Shown here piece by piece: positions 48,010 through 56,860 of a stretch of DNA of 64,000 nucleotides. The first letter of the stretch is position 1; every line of letters begins with the position of its first letter. Source of the stretch: Chloroflexota bacterium (GTDB lineage: Bacteria; Chloroflexota; Limnocylindria; QHBO01); assembly GCA_025699005.1 (NCBI GenBank), contig JAILWI010000001.1:844908-908907 (forward strand). Reading direction: 5' to 3'. Below the pieces are notes generated by a model. It was not told the origin of the DNA and made no database searches. It saw nothing but the letters and a program-made list of their open reading frames with translations. Made by a program: the position numbers and the translations under genes.

Positions 48010-49746
48010 GTGCGAGCCCTTCGTTCACCCTTGGCCATCCTGACCATGCTGGCGGTGCTGCTGGCGGCATGCGGAGGCGCGCAGGGAACGCCCAGCGCGG
48101 ATCCGAGCGCATCCGATGGCGGCACGCCGGCCCCAACGGACAACGGGACCGCGACAGGCGGGACCGTCCGCATCGGCTGGGGTGGATCACCCGACAGCCT
48201 GAACCCCGGCAACGGTGTCCTGTCCGAGTCCTACACGCTCTATCCGCTCATGTACGACGTGCCGATCGACATCAACGCCGACGGCGAATACATCCCCGAG
48301 CTGGCGAGTGCATGGGAGGTCTCGGACGACGGCCTCACGTGGACGCTCACGATCGTCGAGGGCGTCACCTTCCACGACGGAGAGCCGCTCACCGCCGAGG
48401 ACGTGGCCTACTCGCTCCAGCTCTACAAGGACACCGAGTCCTTCCCGTTCCTGCCGTCGTACGCGTCGTACTTCGAGACGATCGAGGCGCCCGACGCGAC
48501 GACCGTGGTCCTCACGACCGCCGAGCCGCTCGGCAACTTCGAGGCGAACATGGTCTTCATGTACATCGTCCCGAAGCACATCTGGGAGAACGAGGAGGAT
48601 CCGGTCGCGTTCGAGAACCTCGAGATGATCGGTTCGGGTCCGTTCAAGGTGGCGGAGTACTCCCAGGGTGAGTTCGTCAACCTCGAGACGAACACCGAGT
48701 ACTGGCAGACGCCAGCGAACATCGACGGCGTCATCTTCCAGACCATCGAGAATCCGGACGCGCGCGTGACGGCCCTCACCACCGGTGAGGTCGATGCCAT
48801 CACCGAGTTCCCGGCGACCGCCGTGAGCACGCTCCAGAACGCGGAGAACGTCACCGTCCACATCGCCGACATCGCGGCCGGCGGCGCGTTCCGTGATGTC
48901 TTCTTCAACATCGTGACCGAGGAGAACTGCCCGGCCGACGATCCCGAGACCGAAGAGGACGAGGCCGGCGTCTGCTCCGGCCACCCGGCGCTCCAGGACC
49001 TGGCCGTCCGTCGGGCCCTGGCCACCGCGGTCGACAAGCAGCAGATCATCGATGTGGCGACCCTCGGCACGAGCTCCCCGGGTCTCTCCCTCGTCCCACC
49101 CGGGCTCGGCGACTTCTACGCCTCCGACGTCGAGGACTACGCCTTCAGTGTCGAGGACGCGAACGCCATCCTCGACGAGGCGGGCTACGAGGACAGCGAC
49201 GGCAACGGCGTTCGCGAGTGCCTGGCCGACCAGGACTGCGAAGAGCTGCGCTTCCGCTTCAACTACGCCGATGACATCGACACCGCTCCGCGCGAGGCGG
49301 AGCTCCTGCAGGGCATGTGGCAGGAGATCGGCGTGGCGATCGACATCCAGGGTCTCGATCCCGACACCCTGACGAGCGTCTGCTGCCCGAGCTTCGACTA
49401 CGACATCATGCTGTGGGGCTGGGGCTCGGATCCCGATCCGGCCTTCCTCCTCGGCGTGGCCCTCTGCACCGAGATCGACTCGGGCTTCAGCGAGACCGGC
49501 TACTGCAATCCGGACTTCGACGACCTCTACGCCCGACAGGGAGTGGAGACCGACCCGGAGGCGCGGATCGAGCTGATCCGGGAGATGCAGCGCATCCTCG
49601 TCGAGGATGTGCCGTACATCATCCCGTACTACCAGGTCACCATCGAGGCCTGGCGGACGGACACCTTCACCGGCTGGATCGAGAACGATCCGACGCTCGG
49701 TCTCACCGACTCGGCGTCGCTCATCAACCTGCGACCGGCCGAGTAG
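48010..49746 (+). CDS. Peptide ABC transporter substrate-binding lipoprotein (family 5)
   Basis: Lipobox LLAACGGAQ; SLNPGNGVLSESYTLYPLMYDVPIDINADGEYIPELASAWEVSDDGLTWTLTIVEGVTFHDGEPLTAEDVAYSLQLY. Confidence 0.93.
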   Translation: MRALRSPLAILTMLAVLLAACGGAQGTPSADPSASDGGTPAPTDNGTATGGTVRIGWGGSPDSLNPGNGVLSESYTLYPLMYDVPIDINADGEYIPELASAWEVSDDGLTWTLTIVEGVTFHDGEPLTAEDVAYSLQLYKDTESFPFLPSYASYFETIEAPDATTVVLTTAEPLGNFEANMVFMYIVPKHIWENEEDPVAFENLEMIGSGPFKVAEYSQGEFVNLETNTEYWQTPANIDGVIFQTIENPDARVTALTTGEVDAITEFPATAVSTLQNAENVTVHIADIAAGGAFRDVFFNIVTEENCPADDPETEEDEAGVCSGHPALQDLAVRRALATAVDKQQIIDVATLGTSSPGLSLVPPGLGDFYASDVEDYAFSVEDANAILDEAGYEDSDGNGVRECLADQDCEELRFRFNYADDIDTAPREAELLQGMWQEIGVAIDIQGLDPDTLTSVCCPSFDYDIMLWGWGSDPDPAFLLGVALCTEIDSGFSETGYCNPDFDDLYARQGVETDPEARIELIREMQRILVEDVPYIIPYYQVTIEAWRTDTFTGWIENDPTLGLTDSASLINLRPAE

Positions 49747-49761
49747 GAACCGAACACCGAT

Positions 49762-49794
49762 TGCGGGGCCGGGCGTGAAGCGCTCGGCCCCGCA
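49762..49794 (+). terminator. GC-rich hairpin in the SBP-permease spacer
   Basis: TGCGGGGCCG-GGCG-TGAAG-CGCT-CGGCCCCGCA; about 14 bp including one G.T. Confidence 0.65.
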
Positions 49795-49836
49795 TCGCGC
49801 ATCCCCATGGACACGGCACGTGCTGGCTGACGGACG

Positions 49837-50844
49837 ATGAGCGGGCGGGGCGGCTACCTGCTGCGCAAGATCGGGTGGGCGCTCCTCACGATCTTCGTCG
49901 TCATCACGTTCAACTTCCTTCTCTTCCGGGTTCTCCCCGGCGACCCCGCGAAATCGGGCCTCCGTGACCCGCGGCTGAACCCGGCAGCCGTCGAGTCGCT
50001 GCGCGAGCGCTTCGGGCTGGACAAGCCGGTCTTCCTGAACTTCGACGGCGGCAACCCGTTCGACTCGCAGTACGTCGCGTACTTCGGGGCGCTGAGCCGG
50101 GGCGATCTCGGCACGAGCTACGCGTTCCGCGACCAGCCGGTGAGCGACCTGATCGGCCAGGCGCTCGGCAACACGCTGTGGCTCATCCTGCCGTCACAGT
50201 TCCTCGCGATCATCTTCGGCGCGGGACTCGGCCTCTTCGCCGCGTGGCGTCGCGGGAGGCCGCTCGACGTCACGGCGCTCACCTTCAGCCTCTTCATGTG
50301 GTCGCTCCCGACGTTCTTCCTCGGGATCATCCTGCTCGTGATCGGCGCGAACTGGTTCGGCCTGCCCACCTCCGGAAGGATCACGATCGGCGCCAACTTC
50401 GCGTCGTTCTGGGACGTGGCGTATGACGTCGGGCGGCACCTCATCCTGCCGACATTGACGCTGACCCTCGTGCTCCTCGGCGAGTACATGCTGATCATGC
50501 GATCCAGCGTTCTCGACGTCTTCGGAGAGGATTACATCCTCACGGCGCGCGCCAAGGGACTCTCGACCTATCGGATCATCCGGCATCACGCGCTCCGCAA
50601 CGCGATCCTGCCGATGGTGACGCTCATCGCGCTCAACCTCGGCTTCACCGTCTCCGGGGCGATCCAGGTCGAAGCCGTGTACTCGTGGCCCGGGCTCGGC
50701 GCGTTGACGGTCAACGCGGTCGGGGATCGCGACTTCCCGGTCCTCCAGGGTGCGTTCCTGCTCATCGCGGTGGCGGTCGTCATCGCGAACCTCATCGCGG
50801 AGCTCGTGTACGGCTGGCTCGACCCGCGGGTGAGCGAGGCATGA
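49837..50844 (+). CDS. Peptide ABC transporter permease (DppB type)
   Basis: YLLRKIGWALLTIFVVITFNFLLFRVLPGDPA...; ARAKGLSTYRIIRHHALRNAILPMVTLIALNLGFTVSGAIQVEAVYSWPGLG. Confidence 0.93.
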   Translation: MSGRGGYLLRKIGWALLTIFVVITFNFLLFRVLPGDPAKSGLRDPRLNPAAVESLRERFGLDKPVFLNFDGGNPFDSQYVAYFGALSRGDLGTSYAFRDQPVSDLIGQALGNTLWLILPSQFLAIIFGAGLGLFAAWRRGRPLDVTALTFSLFMWSLPTFFLGIILLVIGANWFGLPTSGRITIGANFASFWDVAYDVGRHLILPTLTLTLVLLGEYMLIMRSSVLDVFGEDYILTARAKGLSTYRIIRHHALRNAILPMVTLIALNLGFTVSGAIQVEAVYSWPGLGALTVNAVGDRDFPVLQGAFLLIAVAVVIANLIAELVYGWLDPRVSEA

Positions 50845-50848
50845 ACCG

Positions 50849-52888
50849 ATGAGCGTCCTCATGGAGGCGACCGCCCCGCCGACCGTCGAGCCGCGCGGAG
50901 CGCTGCGCTCGTTCCTGCATCACCGAATGGGCGTGATCGGCGCGGTGATGCTCCTCATCGCGGTGCTCGTGGCCATCGCTGCGCCGATCCTGGCGCCGTA
51001 CGACCCGTACGCCAACGTGCGCGTGAACATCCTCGACATCTACCAGGCGCCGTCCGGCGAGCATCTCCTAGGGACCGATGACGGCGGCAAGGACGTGCTC
51101 TCGTCACTCATCTACGGGGCGCGCGTTTCGCTCATCGTCGGGTTCGCGGCGGCGGCCATCGCCCTGCTCATCGGCGGCCTGGTCGGGATCGTGGCCGGCT
51201 ACCGCGGGGGATGGGTCGGCTCGCTCCTCATGCGGATCACCGACTTCTTCCTCGTCATCCCGGACCTCGCGCTCCAGATCGTGCTCGTGGCGATCATCGG
51301 ACCGTCACTCGGGACGATCATCCTCGTCATCGGCGCGCTCGGCTGGACGACGACGGCGCGTCTCGTGCGATCTCAGGCGCTCACCGTTCGTGAGCGGAAG
51401 TACGTCATGCGGGCGCGGGCCATCGGTGCCGGTGATGCGCACATCCTGCGCCGGCACATCCTCCCCGCGGTCCTGCCGCTCATGCTCGCGAACATGGTGC
51501 TCGTCATCAGCCTGGCGATCCTGTCGGAGTCGACGCTCGCGTTCCTCGGCCTCGGAGACCCCACGGTCATCAGCTGGGGCCAGATGCTGAACTTCGCGTT
51601 CGGGCGCGGCGCGGTGAGCGCGGGTGCATGGTGGGCCCTCCTGCCGCCGGGCTTCGCGATCGTCTGGGTGGTGCTCGGGACGACCCTGCTCGGCACCGCG
51701 CTCGAGGACGCGCTCAACCCGCGGCTGAAGCGGCATCACCTCGAGTCTCCGGGGTCCGACGTCGCGCGCGATCGCCGCGTCGAGGAGCTGGAGCCGCGAG
51801 AGCTCACGACGCCGAGCGCCGGGGCCGTTGCCGCACCGCGCGACCCGGCCGCACCGGCCGCACAGGAGGAGAGCGCGCGACGGGACGAGGGCCCGATCCT
51901 CCGGGTCCGCGACCTCTCGATCGAGTTCGACACTCCGTCCGGCAAGCACCTGGCGGTCGAAGGCGTGAGCTTCGACCTCAACCGCGGCGAGACGCTCGGC
52001 CTCGTCGGCGAGTCGGGCTGCGGCAAGACCACGACCGTGCTCGGGATCATGCGGCTCCTGCCGCCCGGCGGCCGCGTGGTGTCGGGCAGCGTCTGGTTCG
52101 AGGGCGACGATCTCCTGAGTCTCGACGGGCCGGCACTGCGATCGTTCCGGTGGACGCGCCTGTCCCTCGTCTTCCAGGGCGCGATGAATGCGCTCAACCC
52201 GGTCCGAACGGTGGGCGATCAGATCGCCGAGGCGGTACGGCTCCACGCCCCGGGGACCGGCCAGCGCGAGGCCCTCGACCAGTCCGCGGAGCTTCTCGAG
52301 CGGGTGGGGATCGGGCGGCGACGCCTCAACGAGTACCCGCACACCTACTCGGGCGGAATGCGGCAGCGCGCCATGATCGCGCTGGCGCTCGCCTGCGACC
52401 CGGACGTCATCGTCGCCGACGAGCCGACGACCGCGCTCGACGTGATGATCCAGGCCCAGATCCTCGAGCTGCTGGGCGGGATCGCTCGCGACCTCGGGAC
52501 CGGGATCATCCTCGTCACCCACGACCTCGGCGTCGTGGCGCAGGTGTGCGACCGGGTCGTGGTGATGTACGGCGGGGCGGTGGCGGAGGAGAACGACGCG
52601 GCCACGGTGTTCCGGGAGCCCCAGCACCCGTACACCCAGGAGCTGCTCCAGTCGTTCCCCGACCTGGCGCATCCGGATCGCCCGTTGCGCGGCATCCCCG
52701 GCGCTCCGCCGCGGCTCGACGACATGCCACCGGGCTGCCGATTCGCGCCGCGCTGCCCGCACGCGTTCGATCGATGCCGCGAGGAGCGACCGCCCGAGTA
52801 CGCCGCGGCCGGTGGACGGGCCGCCTGCTTCCTCCTCGATCCCACCGGGCCGCGTGAGGCCGTTCCATCCGCGGAGCCGCGGCCATGA
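50849..52888 (+). CDS. Fused peptide ABC transporter permease (DppC type) and ATP-binding protein (DppD type)
   Basis: Permease half LAPYDPYANVRV...LLGTDDGGKDVLSSLIYGARVSLIVG...; ATPase half ILRVRDLSIEFDTPSGKHLAVEGVSFDLNRGETLGLVGESGCGKTTTVLGIMRLLPPGG...YSGGMRQRAMIALALACDPDVIVADEPTTALD. One ORF. Confidence 0.92.
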   Translation: MSVLMEATAPPTVEPRGALRSFLHHRMGVIGAVMLLIAVLVAIAAPILAPYDPYANVRVNILDIYQAPSGEHLLGTDDGGKDVLSSLIYGARVSLIVGFAAAAIALLIGGLVGIVAGYRGGWVGSLLMRITDFFLVIPDLALQIVLVAIIGPSLGTIILVIGALGWTTTARLVRSQALTVRERKYVMRARAIGAGDAHILRRHILPAVLPLMLANMVLVISLAILSESTLAFLGLGDPTVISWGQMLNFAFGRGAVSAGAWWALLPPGFAIVWVVLGTTLLGTALEDALNPRLKRHHLESPGSDVARDRRVEELEPRELTTPSAGAVAAPRDPAAPAAQEESARRDEGPILRVRDLSIEFDTPSGKHLAVEGVSFDLNRGETLGLVGESGCGKTTTVLGIMRLLPPGGRVVSGSVWFEGDDLLSLDGPALRSFRWTRLSLVFQGAMNALNPVRTVGDQIAEAVRLHAPGTGQREALDQSAELLERVGIGRRRLNEYPHTYSGGMRQRAMIALALACDPDVIVADEPTTALDVMIQAQILELLGGIARDLGTGIILVTHDLGVVAQVCDRVVVMYGGAVAEENDAATVFREPQHPYTQELLQSFPDLAHPDRPLRGIPGAPPRLDDMPPGCRFAPRCPHAFDRCREERPPEYAAAGGRAACFLLDPTGPREAVPSAEPRP

Positions 52889-53934
52889 GCGACGCCACGC
52901 TGCTCAGCGTCGAGGGCCTGGTCAAGGAGTTTCCGGGACACACCTCGTTGGCCGACTGGGTGCGCCGGCGTCCCGCGCCACCCGTCCGCGCCGTCGACGG
53001 GATTTCGTTCGAGCTGCGCCCGGGCGAGGTCCTCGCTCTCGTCGGTGAGTCCGGCTGCGGGAAGACGACCACCGGAAACCTGCTCATGGGACTCCTGCCG
53101 CCCACGGCCGGCCGGGTGATGCTCGACGGGCAGGAGGTGGGAGAGCTCTCCGGCCGCGGGCTTCAGCGGCTCCGGCGTCGCGTGCAGATGGTCTTCCAGG
53201 ACCCGTACGAGTCGCTCAACCCGCGGATGCGGGTCGGCGACATCGTCGCGGAGCCGCTCCGCGTGCACCGGGTCGCCTCTTCGCCCGCCGATCTGCGGGA
53301 TCGCGTGGCCAGGGCCCTGACGTCTGCCGGCCTCGCCCCGCCCGAGGCCTACGTCCACCGCTTCCCGTTCGAGATGTCGGGCGGACAGCGGCAGCGCGTG
53401 GTCATCGCGGCGGCGCTCGCCCTCGAGCCATCCCTCCTCGTCGCCGACGAGCCGGTGAGCATGCTCGACGTCAGCATCCGGGCCGAGATCCTCAACCTCC
53501 TGTCGGCGCTCGCGAAGGAGCAGGGGATCGGCGTCGTCATGATCACCCACGACCTGTCCACGATCGCCGCCTATGCCGACCGCATCGCCGTCATGTACCT
53601 CGGCCGCATCGTCGAGCACGGACCGACGCGCCAGGTGCTCACCGATCCGCAGCACCCGTACGCGCGAGCGCTGCTGTCCGTCGTGCCGGTGCCCGATCCG
53701 TCGGTGCGTCGCACGCCGGTGATCCTGAGTGGCGAGACGCCCGATCCGTCGCGCATCCCTCCCGGATGCCGATTCCACCCCCGCTGCCCGGTCGCCTTCG
53801 ACCGCTGCCCGCACGTCGACCCGCAGCTCGTCGAGGTCGGGGAGGACCACCAGGCCGCCTGCCTCCTGCTCGGCGACGGCACCGGACGGGCGACACCGAA
53901 TTCCGAAGGCGAGGTCCCGGAGTCAGCCGGGTAG
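52885..53934 (+). CDS. Peptide ABC transporter ATP-binding protein (DppF type)
   Basis: VRAVDGISFELRPGEVLALVGESGCGKTTTGNLLMGLLPPTAG...QMVFQDPYESLNPRMRVGDIVAEPL...[35 protein letters not shown]. Confidence 0.93.
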   Translation: MSDATLLSVEGLVKEFPGHTSLADWVRRRPAPPVRAVDGISFELRPGEVLALVGESGCGKTTTGNLLMGLLPPTAGRVMLDGQEVGELSGRGLQRLRRRVQMVFQDPYESLNPRMRVGDIVAEPLRVHRVASSPADLRDRVARALTSAGLAPPEAYVHRFPFEMSGGQRQRVVIAAALALEPSLLVADEPVSMLDVSIRAEILNLLSALAKEQGIGVVMITHDLSTIAAYADRIAVMYLGRIVEHGPTRQVLTDPQHPYARALLSVVPVPDPSVRRTPVILSGETPDPSRIPPGCRFHPRCPVAFDRCPHVDPQLVEVGEDHQAACLLLGDGTGRATPNSEGEVPESAG

Positions 53935-54465
53935 CAGGCCGGCGACGACGCTGACCGCGCCGATGAGCCCGACGGCGAGTGCCGGCGCGAAGCGCACGGC
54001 CCGCGACTGCAGGCGACCCACGATCCCGGCCACGACCGCCGCAAGCGCCGCGCCGGCCACGCCGCCGAGCGCCGCGGCGACCCCGTGCGCCAGGGTCGGC
54101 GATGCCGTCCCGACCTGTCGCTCGCCGGCCATCACCACGCCGATGACCACGACGACCAGCCCGCCGAACAGTGCGGATCCGAGCGTCGCGGTCGCGGCCC
54201 TCGCGGAGCCGAGCTGGCTGGCGCCCGTGGCGGCGGCGCCGCCGGCAAGGACGGCCGCCACGAGGTAGGTCGCCGGGAGAGCCGCGGAGCTGTCGACCGG
54301 CGGGGCAGCCATGAACCACGCGAGAGTCGCAATCGGCCCCGCGAGCATCCCGAGCGCCGCGACCCAGGTCAGCGGGCGGGTCCAGTCCTCGGGGTCCTCC
54401 GGCGGCACGACCTCGCCCAGGCGGACGCTGACGGGGACGAGATCGTCGTCGGCTTCGGTGGTCAC
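53923..54465 (-). CDS. Integral membrane protein, unknown function
   Basis: WTRPLTWVAALGMLAGPIATLAWFMAAP...; about five TM segments; convergent 12-nt overlap with the ABC ATPase gene. Confidence 0.6.
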   Translation of the reverse strand: MTTEADDDLVPVSVRLGEVVPPEDPEDWTRPLTWVAALGMLAGPIATLAWFMAAPPVDSSAALPATYLVAAVLAGGAAATGASQLGSARAATATLGSALFGGLVVVVIGVVMAGERQVGTASPTLAHGVAAALGGVAGAALAAVVAGIVGRLQSRAVRFAPALAVGLIGAVSVVAGLLPG

Positions 54466-54469
54466 CGGA

Positions 54470-55732
54470 TCAGGCGGCGTTGCTCGCGCTCACGGCCTCG
54501 GCATGGGGCGCGAGCCGGAGTCCCAGGATCCGCCCGCCGAGCTCCACGACGGCCTGACCGGCCTCGACGGCAACAGCCGGGAGCTCGGACTCGAGCGCCA
54601 GCCGGGCCAGCGCCGCCAGCTCGGGCATGGCCCGCGGCGTGTCGAGGTCATCGTCCATGGCAGCCAGGAACGCGCGACGATGTGCCGCCACCTCCTCCGA
54701 CTGCGCGGCCGTCACGCCGGATTCGGCGAGCTCGTCGGCGCGCAGGCAGGCCTGTCGCAGCAGGGCTGCCGCGTCGGCCGCGGCATCGAGGTCATCGGCC
54801 TTGAACTCGACCTCGGAGCGATAGTGGTGCGAGACGAGGTAGTGGCGGATCGCGTCACCGGGATACGTGCACAGGAGGTCGCGGACGAGCACGAGGTTGC
54901 CGAGCGACTTGCTCATCTTGTGCCCCTCGTAGCTCAGCATCCCCGCGTGCGTCCACCAGCCGACCGCGGGTCGGTCGCCCGTCGCGTGCTCCGACTGTGC
55001 GAGCTCCGATTCGTGGTGCGGGAAGAGCAGGTCGCCGCCCCCGCCGTGGATCTCGAACCGCGTCCCGAGATAGGCCATCGCCATGGCCGAGCACTCGATG
55101 TGCCATCCGGGGCGTCCCGGGCCCCACGGAGACGGCCAGGCCGGCTCGTCGGGAAGCGATCGCTGCCACAGCACGAAGTCGAGCGGATCGCGCTTGCCGG
55201 CCATGGTGGGATCGTTGCCGCGCTCGTTCGCGATCGGCAGCATCTCGTCCGGCGACAGCTTCGAGAGCTGCCCGTAGTCCGGATCGGCGGCGATGCTGAA
55301 GAAGACGTTGCCCTCGGCGGCGTAGGCAAGGCCCTTGTCGACCAGCGCGCCGATGAGCTCGAGCATCTGGGGGATGTGCTCGGTGGCCCTCGGGTAGTGG
55401 TTCGGCGGCAGCCAGTTGAGCGCCGCCATCTCGGTGAGGAACGTCGTGACGTGGCGGTTGCCGAGCTCCAGGTAGTTCTCGCCCGTCTCACGCGCCTTGC
55501 GCAGCATGTCGTCGTCGACGTCGGTCAGGTTCTGAACGTACGTGACCTCGTGGCCGAGGTACTCGAGATAGCGGTGCAGCACGTCGAAGCTCACGTACGT
55601 GAACGCGTGCCCGATGTGGCCGGTGTCGTACGGCGTGACGCCGCAGACGTAGAGGCCGACCGACGGGCGCTCGCCGATGGGGGTGAAGGGGTGCAGCCCG
55701 CCGCGGCGGGCGTCGTGGAGTCGAAGGGTCAC
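54470..55732 (-). CDS. Cysteinyl-tRNA synthetase family protein, short, with MshC-like features
   Basis: VGLYVCGVTPYDTGHIGHAFTYVSFDVLHRYLEYLGHEVTYVQNLTDVDDDMLRKA (HIGH motif); GWHIECSAMAMAYLGTRFEIHGGGGDLLFPHHESELAQSEHATG; GHKMSKSLGNLVLVRDLL (KMSKS). 420 aa; lacks an obvious CysRS C-terminal tail. Confidence 0.88.
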   Translation of the reverse strand: MTLRLHDARRGGLHPFTPIGERPSVGLYVCGVTPYDTGHIGHAFTYVSFDVLHRYLEYLGHEVTYVQNLTDVDDDMLRKARETGENYLELGNRHVTTFLTEMAALNWLPPNHYPRATEHIPQMLELIGALVDKGLAYAAEGNVFFSIAADPDYGQLSKLSPDEMLPIANERGNDPTMAGKRDPLDFVLWQRSLPDEPAWPSPWGPGRPGWHIECSAMAMAYLGTRFEIHGGGGDLLFPHHESELAQSEHATGDRPAVGWWTHAGMLSYEGHKMSKSLGNLVLVRDLLCTYPGDAIRHYLVSHHYRSEVEFKADDLDAAADAAALLRQACLRADELAESGVTAAQSEEVAAHRRAFLAAMDDDLDTPRAMPELAALARLALESELPAVAVEAGQAVVELGGRILGLRLAPHAEAVSASNAA

Positions 55733-55849
55733 GCTGCGAATTCTAAAGCGGTCGGCGGATTTCGCCCGGAGGGCTGGACGGGGCCGATAGAATCGGCCGA
55801 CAGGCGGGGGTCTGCTGCCGACCGATCCACCCGATGGGAGCCTCGAACC

Positions 55850-55954
55850 ATGGAAGTCCTGCGCTGGCTGCTCTTCTTCGCGATCGCGATGTTCCTGATC
55901 GTGGCGGGAATCTTCTTCGTGATGGGCCGGCCGCTCCCGCTGCCACGCTTCTGA
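55850..55954 (+). CDS. Candidate 34-aa single-TM protein
   Basis: MEVLRWLLFFAIAMFLIVAGIFFVMGRPLPLPRF; GGGAG upstream of ATG. Confidence 0.45.
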   Translation: MEVLRWLLFFAIAMFLIVAGIFFVMGRPLPLPRF

Positions 55955-55964
55955 GGGCCCACGC

Positions 55965-56414
55965 CTACCACAGGTCGGGCTTCGCGCTCATCAGGAAGCC
56001 GATGACGCCGATGACGCCCGCCATCCCGTAGGCCACCAGCCGCTGACGCCGCGCGCGGCGCGCCCACGTCTCGTCGCTGCTCTCACCGCGCAAACCGATC
56101 ATGCGGCGCAGGTTCGGACGGCTGATGAACGCGGCGACGACGAGGTTGAGCGCGTAGAGCACCAGCGCCGTCATCAGCCACGGCTGGGTCAGCAGCTCGG
56201 GGCCGAGGATCCAGAGCATCGCGGCCCCGGTCAATGCCAGGCCGCCGGCGATGATCAGCGTGCCGGTTCCCTGGACCGCCATGAGGGCGCGCGTCACCGT
56301 GGAGGGCTCGCCGCCGCGCCGGCGTAGCAGGAACGGCAACAGCACGCTTGGCAGGAGCAGCCCCACGGCGAGCGTGATGTGCGTGAGCAGGAGGACCGGA
56401 AAGAGGCTGGTCAT
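55965..56414 (-). CDS. Integral membrane protein (DUF2269-like?)
   Basis: MTSLFPVLLLTHITLAVGLLLPSVLLPFLLRRRGGEPSTVTRALMAVQGTGTLIIAGGLALTGAAMLWILGPELLTQPWLMTALVLYALNLVVAAFI. Confidence 0.65.
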   Translation of the reverse strand: MTSLFPVLLLTHITLAVGLLLPSVLLPFLLRRRGGEPSTVTRALMAVQGTGTLIIAGGLALTGAAMLWILGPELLTQPWLMTALVLYALNLVVAAFISRPNLRRMIGLRGESSDETWARRARRQRLVAYGMAGVIGVIGFLMSAKPDLW

Positions 56415-56441
56415 GCCGCTCCGATCCTAGCGCAGCCGCCG

Positions 56442-56789
56442 TCAGCGCCCCTTCGTGAACCCCTGGTGCACGCCCAGGCGACGCAGGAGCGTGGGGATGT
56501 TGACTGCCCAGCCGACGCCGAGCGGCCGCGGGCTGAAGATCTTCGGGGACTTCGGGTTCCAGTACGCGGTCCGCACCGACTCGATGGACGGCATGCGGAA
56601 GTCGTACGGGACGAACCCCAGCAGCTTGCCGTTCCAGGTGCGCTCGCCGCGCGGCTTGCGCAGCTCCGTGTAGAGCGCTCCGGCCACGGCACCGAAGACG
56701 GCCATCTTGAGCAGGGATCTGAGCGCGTCGAACTCCTCCCGAGCGGTGCTCGCCTTGCGAGCCACGTCGTCGCGAACGTTATCGATCAT
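56442..56789 (-). CDS. DUF5808-like small protein
   Basis: MIDNVRDDVARKASTAREEFDALRSLLKMAVFGAVAGALYTELRKPRGERTWNGKLLGFVPYDFRMPSIESVRTAYWNPKSPKIFSPRPLGVGWAVNIPTLLRRLG. Confidence 0.6.
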   Translation of the reverse strand: MIDNVRDDVARKASTAREEFDALRSLLKMAVFGAVAGALYTELRKPRGERTWNGKLLGFVPYDFRMPSIESVRTAYWNPKSPKIFSPRPLGVGWAVNIPTLLRRLGVHQGFTKGR

Positions 56790-56860
56790 GGGTCCTCCTT
56801 GGGCGTGCCTCACGCAAGCGTCGTGCCGCCGCGCGTGCTGCGTACACTCTACCCCGCGAC

